From Candidatus Methanofilum arcanum (GTDB lineage Archaea; Halobacteriota; Methanomicrobia; Methanomicrobiales; Methanospirillaceae), in NCBI GenBank assembly GCA_031285085.1, contig JAITWW010000153.1, forward strand, positions 1 through 25,652: a DNA stretch of 25,652 bases, given 5' to 3'. Shown one piece after another: positions 1 to 7,274 of this stretch (its first letter is position 1; the number at the start of each line of letters is the position of its first letter). The position numbers and the translations under genes were made by a program. The notes below the pieces were generated by a model. That model worked only from the letters and a program-made list of their open reading frames with translations, ran no database searches and was not told where the DNA came from.

Positions 1-89
1 TTTAAATGAACAATGTATAGCAGTTATCGTTTTGCCTAAAGAGAGTGTAAATTAAAATTATATGAAATGAGATAAATGTCATTGATCTC

Positions 90-113
90 CATTCTTTCAT
101 CACACACTCCCTT
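90..113 (-). repeat. orphan copy of the TPR-gene leader repeat
   Basis: Read on the minus strand, this 24-bp stretch matches the leader of the 10-unit TPR gene (2482-2505) at 23 of 24 positions. Weaker relatives lie at about 1013-1036 and 1180-1203, in front of the other two TPR reading frames. The motif ends in an in-frame ATG. Here that ATG opens only a 17-codon frame that stops in AT-rich sequence, so no TPR gene follows. It looks like the start of a further cassette that was lost or never completed. Positions 1-89 hold nothing else I can support. Confidence 0.6.
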
Positions 114-115
114 AC

Positions 116-1015
116 TTATCGATACCTTTCACGAATTTCTTTCGCTTCTGAATACTTTCCTTGGGCATCTAAATTTTCTGCAAGGTTGTGTAATGATTCA
201 ACAGTATCTGGATGTTCTGGACCTAACACCTTTTCCCTTATCTTGAGTGCCCTCTTATACAGCGGTTCTGCTTTTGAATACTTGTTTTGTTCCTCTAAAT
301 TTCCAGCGAGGTTGTTTAAGGATGCAGCAGTATTCGGATGTTCTTGCCCTGACACCTTTTCAAATATTTCAAGTGCCCTCTTATAGAGTATTTCTGCTTC
401 AGAATACCGAGCTTGTCCGCTTAAACTGAGAGCGAGGTTGTTTAAGGATATAGCAGTGGATGGGTGTTTTGACCCAAGTTCCTTTTCCTTTATCTCTAAT
501 GCTCTCTTATAGAGTATTTCTGCTTCAGAATACCGAGCTTGTCTGTTTAAATTGAGAGCGAGGTTGTTTAAGGATATAGCAGTGGATGGATGTTTTGACC
601 CCAGCTCCTTTTCTGTTATCTTGAGTGCCTTTTCATAGATTGGTTCTGCTTCAGAGTATCTGCCTTGGCTTTCTATACTTTCAGCGAGGTTGTTTAAGGA
701 TGCAGCAGTGTCCAGGTGTTCTGGCCCGAGTACCTTCTCTCTTATCTTGAGTGCCCTCTTATGAAGTTGTTCTGCTTCTGAATACCGAATTTGCTCAGCT
801 ACACTTACCGCGAGGTTGTTTAAAGCTGTAGCCGTTCCAGGGTGCTTCGGCCCGAACAGTTCTTCGAATATTTCAAGTGCCCTCTTGAAAAGTGACTCTG
901 CTTCCGAATACCGAGCTTGGTTATATAAGTTTAAAGCCAGGTTGTTTAAGGATGCAGCAGTGTCAGGATCTTTTGGATCTAACGTCTTTTCATCTACTTC
1001 ATCTGAATGGTTCAT
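116..1015 (-). CDS. Kinesin-light-chain-type TPR protein, 7 units
   Basis: The 299-aa product is almost entirely 42-residue tetratricopeptide units of the kinesin-light-chain type, with the recurring pattern LNNLA...QARYSEAE..YKRALEI.EK.LG..HP. I count six full units and a terminal half unit ending KEIRERYR. There is no signal peptide, membrane helix or enzymatic domain, so the protein is probably a cytoplasmic protein-protein interaction scaffold with an unknown partner. The N terminus (MNHSDEVDEK) matches those of the two upstream paralogs, which supports this start. Units 4 and 5 are almost identical in DNA, a sign of recent unit duplication. It is the last gene of a tandem array on this strand. 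Family assignment is firm; function is unknown. Confidence 0.85.
   Translation of the reverse strand: MNHSDEVDEKTLDPKDPDTAASLNNLALNLYNQARYSEAESLFKRALEIFEELFGPKHPGTATALNNLAVSVAEQIRYSEAEQLHKRALKIREKVLGPEHLDTAASLNNLAESIESQGRYSEAEPIYEKALKITEKELGSKHPSTAISLNNLALNLNRQARYSEAEILYKRALEIKEKELGSKHPSTAISLNNLALSLSGQARYSEAEILYKRALEIFEKVSGQEHPNTAASLNNLAGNLEEQNKYSKAEPLYKRALKIREKVLGPEHPDTVESLHNLAENLDAQGKYSEAKEIRERYR
378..613 (-). repeat. tandem 126-bp duplication of one TPR unit
   Basis: The stretch beginning at 378 and the one beginning at 504 are about 110 bp each and differ at only about half a dozen positions. Their offset is exactly 126 bp, or 42 codons. Other units in the gene are much more diverged in DNA. 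This is a recent in-frame duplication of one TPR unit (units 4 and 5 of the protein). Confidence 0.8.
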
Positions 1016-1038
1016 TCTTTTATCGCGTACTCCTTTGC

Positions 1039-1182
1039 TTATCCATGCCTTTTACGAAGCTCTTCTGCCTCAACATACATACCTTGCATACAGAAACTAC
1101 TTGCAAGGTTGCCTAACTCTATAGCAGCGTCAATCTCTTCTTCCTCTACCATCTTCTCATCTCCTTCCCATGAATGAATCAT
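1039..1182 (-). CDS. Miniature TPR-family ORF, 47 aa, probable remnant
   Basis: The minus-strand frame starts MIHSWEGDEK, matching the shared start of its two neighbours (M-HS--DEK), and ends in one terminal half unit (LASSFCMQGMYVEAEELRKR). It lies between the two full TPR genes and has its own leader-like sequence. The simplest reading is a TPR gene whose internal units were deleted by recombination between repeats, leaving only the first and last codons. Whether it is translated is unknown. A 47-residue product with a single helix pair could still bind another TPR protein, but a decayed gene is more likely. Confidence 0.55.
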   Translation of the reverse strand: MIHSWEGDEKMVEEEEIDAAIELGNLASSFCMQGMYVEAEELRKRHG

Positions 1183-1203
1183 TCTTTAACGAACACCTAT
1201 CCC

Positions 1204-2484
1204 TCATTTTTGATACTTTTCACGAATCTCTTTCGCTTCAGAATACCTACCTTGGTCATCTAAATTTGAACAGAGGTTGTGTAAGGATCCAACAGTGTTT
1301 GGGTGCTCTGGCCCTAGTTTCTTTTCACATATTTCAAATGCTCTCTTGAAAAGTGACTCTGCCTCAGAATACCGAGCTTGGCAGTTTAAATTAAAAGCGA
1401 AGTTGTTTAAGACTGAAGCAATATCTGGGCTCTCTGGCCCCAGTTCCTTTTCATATATTTCAATTGCCCTCTGGTAAAGAGGTTCTGCCTCAAGGTACCG
1501 GGTTTGATTATCTAAATTAAAAGCAAGGTTATGTAAGGCAGTAGCAGTACGCGGGTGCTCTGATCCCAGTTCTTTTTCATATATTTCAATTGCCCTCCTG
1601 TAAAGTGGTTCTGTATCAAGATACCGAGCTTGGGCATCCAAATTTAAAAGAAGCTTATCTAGGGATATAAGCGTGTCCGGGTGTTTTGGTCCTAACACTT
1701 CTTCTCTTATCTCAAATGCCCTCTTGAACAGTGGTTCTGCATCACGATACCGAGTTTGCTTCGCTACACTTACCGCGAGGCTGTGTAGGACTGTAGCAGT
1801 GGCTGGGTGCTTTGCTCCTCCCTCCTTTTCAACTATTTTTAATAGTTTCTTCAAAAGTGGTTCAGCTTCAAAATACTTGTTTTGGGCTTCTAAACTAGAA
1901 ATAAGGTTGTGTAAGGGAAGAATAGTGTCCTGATGTTTTGGTCCTAAGACCTTTTCCCGAATGTTAAATGCCCTCTTGTAATGTGGTTCTGCATCACGAT
2001 ACTTGCCTTGCCAAAATAAATTATTTGCAATGTTGTTAAAAGATTGGGCCGTGTCCAGGTGCTTGATTCCTAGCACCCTTTTCCTTATGTCTAATGCCCT
2101 CTTATGGAGTGGTTCTGCCTCAGCGTACCGAGCTTGGCTATCTAAATTTACCGCGAGATTGTTTAAGGTTGTAGCCGTGTCGAGGTGTTTTGGTCCTAGT
2201 ACCTTTTCTGTTATTTCAAGGAGCCTTTTAAAAAGTAGCTCTGCCTCTTCATACCGAGCTTGCCTATATACATTATCTGCAAGGTTGCTTAAGGATGCAA
2301 TAGTGTTTGGGTTTTCTGGCCCGAGTGCCTTTTCATATATTTCTAATGCTTTTTTATACAGTGGTTCTGCCTCAGCATACCGAGCTTGATTATCTAAATT
2401 TACCGCGAGGTTGTTTAAGGCTGTAGCAGTGGATGGGTCTTTTGGATCTACCGCTTTTTCATCTATTTTATCTGAATGACTCAT
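1204..2484 (-). CDS. Kinesin-light-chain-type TPR protein, 10 units
   Basis: The 426-aa product consists of nine full 42-residue TPR units and a terminal half unit (SEAKEIREKYQK), again with the kinesin-light-chain pattern (LNNLA, QARY.EAEPLY, LGP.HP). I place the start at MSHSDKIDEK because that aligns with both downstream paralogs. An in-frame ATG 15 bases upstream (MCDER, at 2499) is also possible. No catalytic or membrane domain is visible, so it is probably a soluble scaffold. It is the first gene of the array, and array expansion by unequal recombination is evident. Units here are more diverged from each other than in the 7-unit paralog, so this is likely the older copy. Confidence 0.85.
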   Translation of the reverse strand: MSHSDKIDEKAVDPKDPSTATALNNLAVNLDNQARYAEAEPLYKKALEIYEKALGPENPNTIASLSNLADNVYRQARYEEAELLFKRLLEITEKVLGPKHLDTATTLNNLAVNLDSQARYAEAEPLHKRALDIRKRVLGIKHLDTAQSFNNIANNLFWQGKYRDAEPHYKRAFNIREKVLGPKHQDTILPLHNLISSLEAQNKYFEAEPLLKKLLKIVEKEGGAKHPATATVLHSLAVSVAKQTRYRDAEPLFKRAFEIREEVLGPKHPDTLISLDKLLLNLDAQARYLDTEPLYRRAIEIYEKELGSEHPRTATALHNLAFNLDNQTRYLEAEPLYQRAIEIYEKELGPESPDIASVLNNFAFNLNCQARYSEAESLFKRAFEICEKKLGPEHPNTVGSLHNLCSNLDDQGRYSEAKEIREKYQK

Positions 2485-2505
2485 TCTTTCATCACACATT
2501 CCCTT
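2482..2505 (-). repeat. TPR-gene leader repeat
   Basis: On the minus strand this 24-bp segment ends at the ATG of the 10-unit TPR gene and includes a purine-rich ribosome-binding-like stretch (AAGGGA). It is the closest relative of the orphan copy at 90-113 (one mismatch). Its conservation outside the coding units suggests the duplicated cassette includes the translation-initiation region. Confidence 0.55.
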
Positions 2506-2520
2506 ATGTTCAATATCTTC

Positions 2521-2745
2521 CTAAATTCCCTGATAATAATTTAACCTAATTCGCATAAATTCCTTATTATCTTCTTTTTCGACAATTGCAATTAGGTATG
2601 GTGTTGAATCTCCCTTTTTAATTTCGTTGGGTTTAATTCCCTGCAGCTCTGTTGCGAAACATTTCAAGCACCAAAAAATCCATGCAGCTTTGACATCCAA
2701 AACTCCGCTGCTAAAACAACAATCACCAAGAACTGGATGTTGCAA
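2521..2745 (-). pseudogene. Possible C-terminal gene remnant
   Basis: This minus-strand frame of about 74 codons opens only with TTG and has no ribosome-binding site. The second half (from about ATELQGIKPNEIKKGD to NYYQGI) has a composition typical of a real soluble protein with a hydrophobic strand (PYLIAIVEKE). The first half is cysteine-rich and looks non-coding, and the frame meets a stop shortly upstream. I read it as the tail of a lost gene next to the expanding TPR array. I do not recognise the family. The rest of 2506-2965 holds no other gene I can support. Confidence 0.25.
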
Positions 2746-2965
2746 AACGCAAACATTCAGATGCAGCGTGATGCAAACTACCTGATCACAAACTGGAATG
2801 GAACAGGCCTATTCCAGTACAAAAGCAGCGAAGAAAAAAGAGGAGAACAACCGCAGGTTCACCGTATCACAGCAACAGGAAACTCCACGGGGAGCATCCT
2901 TTCCTCTTTTTTTCCTATCTAATGGCTCAAAAACAACTTTTCATTCTGGATCTGCGAAAGATAAT

Positions 2966-4912
2966 TCACGAAAACTTACCCTTCAGCTGTGTAATCTTAT
3001 TACGAAGCACAATCGCTTCCTCAAAATCAAGTCTGGCTGCCGCTGCTTTCATCTGCTCCTCAAGTTCCACAATCAGATCCTCAATTGACACACCCTCTTG
3101 TGTCTCTATCTCTTCTGCAATCTTTGTGATCTGTTCTTGTGAAACCGTTTTGATGATCGTCTGTGGAATGATGCCATGCTCTTCATTGTACGCACACTGC
3201 ATCGTTCTTCTGCGAGCAGTCTCATCCATGGCATTTTTCATCGACTGGGTTGTCCTATCTGCATACAATACAACATGTGCATCTGCATTTCTGGCAGCCC
3301 TACCGATAATCTGAATGAGACTTCTCTCATCACGTAAAAATCCTTCTTTATCTGCATCAAAAATAGCAATAAACCCAATCTCAGGAATATCAAGCCCTTC
3401 ACGAAGCAGGTTAATACCAACCAGTACATCAAATGATCCAAGTCGAAGCTGGCGAATCGTCTCCATACGGTCGAGAGTCTCAATATCTGAGTGCAGATAC
3501 TTTGTTTTTATTCCCTGATCCTTCAGATACTCAGTAAGCTCCTCAGCGAGGCGCTTCGTAAGAGTTGTTAAAAGAACCCGATATCCTTTCGAGACGGTGT
3601 TTTCAATCTCAGCAAGCACATCTGTCATCTGCCCTTCAATTGGTCTTACCTCTACAACAGGATCAACAAGCCCAGTTGGACGGATAATCTGCTCAACAAT
3701 CTGTGAAGAATGCTCCTTCTCATATGGCCCTGGGGTTGCAGACACATAGATGACACGCTGTAAAAATTGCTGAAACTCATCAAACATCAGTGGACGATTG
3801 TCAAATGCAGAGGGAAGACGAAAACCGTAATCCACAAGGGAAACTTTTCGGGAACGATCGCCATTATACATACCCCGAATCTGTGGAAGCGTCTGGTGAC
3901 TTTCATCAATAAACAGCAAAAAATCACCTGGAAAATAATCAAAGAGACAGTACGGCTTCTCTCCTGCTGACCTCCCATCAAAATAGCGTGAGTAATTTTC
4001 AATCCCTTTACAACTTCCTGTCTCTTCGATCATCTCAATATCAAACTTTGTTCTGCTTTCAAGCCGGTGAGCATCAAGCATCGATAAGTGAGGAAGACGT
4101 TCTTTGAGTTCCTGTTTGATCCCTTGCAATGCTTGCTCTTTTTGACTCGGATCGATGATGTAATGAGATGCAGGAAACACATAGATATGACGCAGCCGTT
4201 CAACAATATCTCCGGTTATTCGATTGATCTCAGTGATTCTGTCAACCTCATCTCCAAACAACTCAATGCGAATGATATGATTATAATAACTTGGCACGAG
4301 ATCTATGGTGTCCCCTTTTACCCGAAACCTCCCAGGAAGCAGTTCGATATCATTTCTGAGATAGAGATTATCGATGAGCTTCATGAGAATCTCATTTCTG
4401 GATATCTTTTGACCGATACCAAGATCAAATCCCATATTCTCATAACTATCTGGCCGACCAAGACCATAGATACATGAAACAGATGCAACAACAATAGTAT
4501 CTTTCCTTGAAAGCAATGATGCTGTGGTAGATAGCCGCATCATCTCAATTTTAGGATTTATCTGTGCATCTTTCTCGATGTACTGATCCCTTGATGGAAT
4601 ATACGACTCTGGCTGATAGTAATCATAATATGAGACAAAAAACTCAACACGGTTCTTTGGAAAAAACTCTAAAAACTCTTGGTACAACTGAGCTGCAAGT
4701 GTCTTATTATGAGCAAATACAAGTGTTGGCATCTGAAGTTTTTCGATAATATTTGCCATTGTAAAAGTCTTTCCAGATCCTGTTACCCCAAGGAGCGTCT
4801 GCTGAGAAAGACCCAAACGACATCCCTTCACAAGTTCTGAAATAGCATGCGGTTGTGATCCCGCTGGAGGAAAGGAAGAGTGTAACTCAAATGGAACTGA
4901 AGTATCGTACAT
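2966..4912 (-). CDS. uvrB: Excinuclease ABC subunit B
   Basis: UvrB of nucleotide excision repair is the DNA-damage-verifying helicase-like subunit that receives lesions from UvrA and recruits the nuclease UvrC. The 648-aa product has the full family layout: Walker A GVTGSGKT at residues 42-49, the tyrosine-rich beta-hairpin that inserts between DNA strands (YYDYYQPESYIPSRDQYIEKD region, about 95-115), the DESH box at 336-339, helicase motifs V and VI in the C-terminal half (GINLLREGLDIPE, QIIGRAARN), and a UVR domain for UvrC contact at about 608-642. Length and start are normal. It is divergent from gyrB. In archaea UvrABC is a bacterial acquisition shared by many methanogens, so uvrA and uvrC should lie elsewhere in the genome. 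Confidence 0.98.
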   Translation of the reverse strand: MYDTSVPFELHSSFPPAGSQPHAISELVKGCRLGLSQQTLLGVTGSGKTFTMANIIEKLQMPTLVFAHNKTLAAQLYQEFLEFFPKNRVEFFVSYYDYYQPESYIPSRDQYIEKDAQINPKIEMMRLSTTASLLSRKDTIVVASVSCIYGLGRPDSYENMGFDLGIGQKISRNEILMKLIDNLYLRNDIELLPGRFRVKGDTIDLVPSYYNHIIRIELFGDEVDRITEINRITGDIVERLRHIYVFPASHYIIDPSQKEQALQGIKQELKERLPHLSMLDAHRLESRTKFDIEMIEETGSCKGIENYSRYFDGRSAGEKPYCLFDYFPGDFLLFIDESHQTLPQIRGMYNGDRSRKVSLVDYGFRLPSAFDNRPLMFDEFQQFLQRVIYVSATPGPYEKEHSSQIVEQIIRPTGLVDPVVEVRPIEGQMTDVLAEIENTVSKGYRVLLTTLTKRLAEELTEYLKDQGIKTKYLHSDIETLDRMETIRQLRLGSFDVLVGINLLREGLDIPEIGFIAIFDADKEGFLRDERSLIQIIGRAARNADAHVVLYADRTTQSMKNAMDETARRRTMQCAYNEEHGIIPQTIIKTVSQEQITKIAEEIETQEGVSIEDLIVELEEQMKAAAARLDFEEAIVLRNKITQLKGKFS

Positions 4913-5252
4913 CTATAGAATAGATAGGGATTTAATGGAACTTCTTTTTATTCCTCTCACTCAGCGAAAGACACATGATAACTCCAGCCATGTGTATCGC
5001 AATGAAAGAAGTGCCGAGCTCCAGTTCTGAACCCTTAAGTGGTTATACGACAAATAAGATCTAGCTATTATTGCATCATCTATACTTAGCAATGAACATC
5101 AAAAATCACTGAATTAACATTTTACTCTATATTATTTATTTTATAATTATTTCTCCAAGTCACCCTCACAATGTGAGAGAAACTTTTGAAATTCATCCAA
5201 AATAGATGTAATTTGGAAAAACACAGTGCATCTGAACAGTGGGGAATATAAG
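4913..5252. promoter_or_regulatory. Divergent uvrB-gyrB intergenic region
   Basis: These 340 bases separate two divergent genes and hold no convincing ORF. On the uvrB side lies a hairpin-capable inverted repeat with 7-bp perfect arms (ACACATG at 4971-4977, CATGTGT at 4989-4995). On the gyrB side there is an AT-rich TATA-like stretch around 5138-5148, followed about 20 bases later by the palindrome CTCAC-AAT-GTGAG (5165-5177), near the expected transcription start. That position would suit an operator controlling gyrase. These are visual calls only. Confidence 0.35.
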
Positions 5253-7274
5253 TTGAACGAATACAATTCAGACAATATCAAAGTTTTAAAGGGATTAGAA
5301 CCGGTACGGGAACGCCCGGCAATGTACATTGGAAGCACCGATACCCGTGGTCTGCATCATTTAGTCTATGAAGTCGTAGACAATGCCATTGATGAATCAC
5401 TTGCTGGGTACTGTGATGACATCTCGGTCATTATTCTTGCAGATGGGAGCATCAGCGTTGAAGATAATGGACGAGGAATTCCTGTTGATGTCATGAAAGA
5501 TAATGGCAATACGAGTGCACTTGAGACCGTACTTACCGTTCTTCACGCGGGTGGTAAGTTTGACAAAGATACATACCAGGTATCTGGAGGTCTGCATGGA
5601 GTCGGCGTATCTGTGGTAAACGCTCTCTCAACAAAACTCTGTGCCGATGTCTATCGGGATGGCTACCATTATTATATGACATTCTCAAGAGGGGCTGTCA
5701 TAACACAACTCACAAAAAATGAAGAGGTATACGAGGATTTGATAGAACGGTACATAAGACGTTATGGTTCTCTTCCTGTTGATGTACCACAAGACAAAAC
5801 AGCATTTCTCGAAGCATATGGATCTCGTTTGAATGGAACTCGTATTATTTTCACACCCGATGATCAGATCTTTGAAACCGTTGTATATGACTACGATGTG
5901 CTCCTTCATCGCCTGCGGGAACTTGCATTTTTAAACTCAGGCATTAGCATCAGTATTAAGGATGAACGCATTGCAGAAGAAGGTGAGAATCAAACACATC
6001 ACTCTGAAAAATTCTGCTATGAAGGTGGAATCAGTGAGTTCGTTCTTCTCATAAATAAAGATCTCACCCCTATTGTTGACACCATTATTCGTCTTGAAAA
6101 GAAAGACCTTGAGGCGAAGGTTGATGCCGAGATCGCATTTCAATACACAACAAATTATTCAGAAAAGATCTACACCTTTGTAAATAGTGTCAATACCCGT
6201 GAAGGTGGAACTCATCTTGAGGGCTTTCGATCCGCTCTGACAAAGGCCATTAATAAGATGGCAAAGGAAAATAAACTCCTAAAAGAATCTGACCCCGGAT
6301 TTAAAGGAGAAGATGTTCGTGAAGGCCTCACCGCTATCATCAGCATTAAGATGGCTCATCCTCAGTTTGAAGGCCAGACGAAGATGAAACTTGGAAACAG
6401 CAATGTCCGTGGCATTGTTGACTCACTCGTATATGCGAGTTTATGTGAGTACTTCGAAGAACATCCAAAGGACCTTATAGCCATCGTCAAAAAAGCCCAA
6501 TCTGCATTTCAGGCTCGTGAAGCTGCACGAAAAGCACGTGAACTAGCACGTCGAAAAAGTACCCTTGAATCCTCTGGCCTCCCGGGAAAACTTGCAGACT
6601 GCTCTGAACGCCGTCCTGAAAAAAGTGAGATCTATATCGTAGAAGGAAACTCTGCAGGAGGAAGTGCAAAAGGTGGACGTGATAGAAGATTCCAAGCAAT
6701 TCTTCCACTACGTGGAAAAGTCTTGAATGTGGAGAAAGCAGCTGCACATAAGATCTTAAAAAATGCTGAGATTCAATCGATGATCTCCGCTATTGGAACA
6801 GGTGTTGGGGAGTCATTTGATGCAGACAAAGCCAGATACCATCATATTATCATTATGACTGATGCTGATGTTGATGGAGCACATATCAGTACCCTCCTCC
6901 TAACCTTTTTCTTTCGATATATGACACCAATTATCGAACGTGGATATGTGTATCTTGCTCAGCCTCCTCTCTATCGCATTGCAAAAGGAAAAAAAGAGCG
7001 ATATGTGTACACCGAGGCGGAGATGAAAGAGGCTATGTTGGAATTTGGGGAGAGTGGTGTGCAAGTTCAAAGGTACAAAGGCCTTGGTGAGATGAATGCC
7101 CGTCAGCTCTGGGATACAACCATGGATCCTGAAAAACGCACATTGCGCAAGATCTGCATTGATGATGCAATCTATGCAAATGAAATCTTTGAAAAACTCA
7201 TGGGTGAAGATGTTTCTGCAAGGCGAGACTTCATTAAAAGACATGGAAAGGAGGTGACCACACTTGACATCTGA
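5253..7274 (+). CDS. gyrB: DNA gyrase subunit B
   Basis: GyrB is the ATPase subunit of type IIA topoisomerase, which introduces negative supercoils with GyrA. The N-terminal GHKL fold shows the catalytic Glu (EVVDNAIDE, about residue 40), DNGRGIP (71-77) and the lid GGLHGVG (112-118). The transducer QTK loop (GQTKMKLGN) follows, then the TOPRIM domain with EGNSAGGSAKGG (about 463) and DADVDGAH (about 536), and the C-terminal YKGLGEMN motif. At 673 aa it is the compact form without the long insertion seen in E. coli GyrB. I chose the TTG at 5253 because the protein then begins at the usual family start (NEYNSDNIKVLKGLEPVRERP) with a purine-rich GGGGA just upstream. The GTG at 5226 has no such site. 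Confidence 0.95.
   Translation: MNEYNSDNIKVLKGLEPVRERPAMYIGSTDTRGLHHLVYEVVDNAIDESLAGYCDDISVIILADGSISVEDNGRGIPVDVMKDNGNTSALETVLTVLHAGGKFDKDTYQVSGGLHGVGVSVVNALSTKLCADVYRDGYHYYMTFSRGAVITQLTKNEEVYEDLIERYIRRYGSLPVDVPQDKTAFLEAYGSRLNGTRIIFTPDDQIFETVVYDYDVLLHRLRELAFLNSGISISIKDERIAEEGENQTHHSEKFCYEGGISEFVLLINKDLTPIVDTIIRLEKKDLEAKVDAEIAFQYTTNYSEKIYTFVNSVNTREGGTHLEGFRSALTKAINKMAKENKLLKESDPGFKGEDVREGLTAIISIKMAHPQFEGQTKMKLGNSNVRGIVDSLVYASLCEYFEEHPKDLIAIVKKAQSAFQAREAARKARELARRKSTLESSGLPGKLADCSERRPEKSEIYIVEGNSAGGSAKGGRDRRFQAILPLRGKVLNVEKAAAHKILKNAEIQSMISAIGTGVGESFDADKARYHHIIIMTDADVDGAHISTLLLTFFFRYMTPIIERGYVYLAQPPLYRIAKGKKERYVYTEAEMKEAMLEFGESGVQVQRYKGLGEMNARQLWDTTMDPEKRTLRKICIDDAIYANEIFEKLMGEDVSARRDFIKRHGKEVTTLDI
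7250..7257 (+). promoter_or_regulatory. Strong Shine-Dalgarno for gyrA
   Basis: A complete GGAGGTGA lies inside the last codons of gyrB, six bases ahead of the TTG at 7264. It fixes the gyrA start although TTG is a weak codon, and it implies translational coupling of the two gyrase subunits. Confidence 0.85.

Noticed and set aside
186..1124. Overlapping plus-strand frames antisense to the TPR genes
   Set aside because: They repeat with the 126-bp TPR period and mirror the coding units on the other strand, so they are shadows.
116..2484. Regular repeats suggesting a CRISPR array
   Set aside because: The period is 126 bp and in frame, the repeats encode TPR units, and there are no short identical repeats with unique spacers.
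4976..5032. Possible C/D-box small RNA in the uvrB-gyrB gap (ATGATAA ... CTGA)
   Set aside because: The C-like box is imperfect and no D' box or terminal stem is convincing. Chance occurrence is likely in this length.
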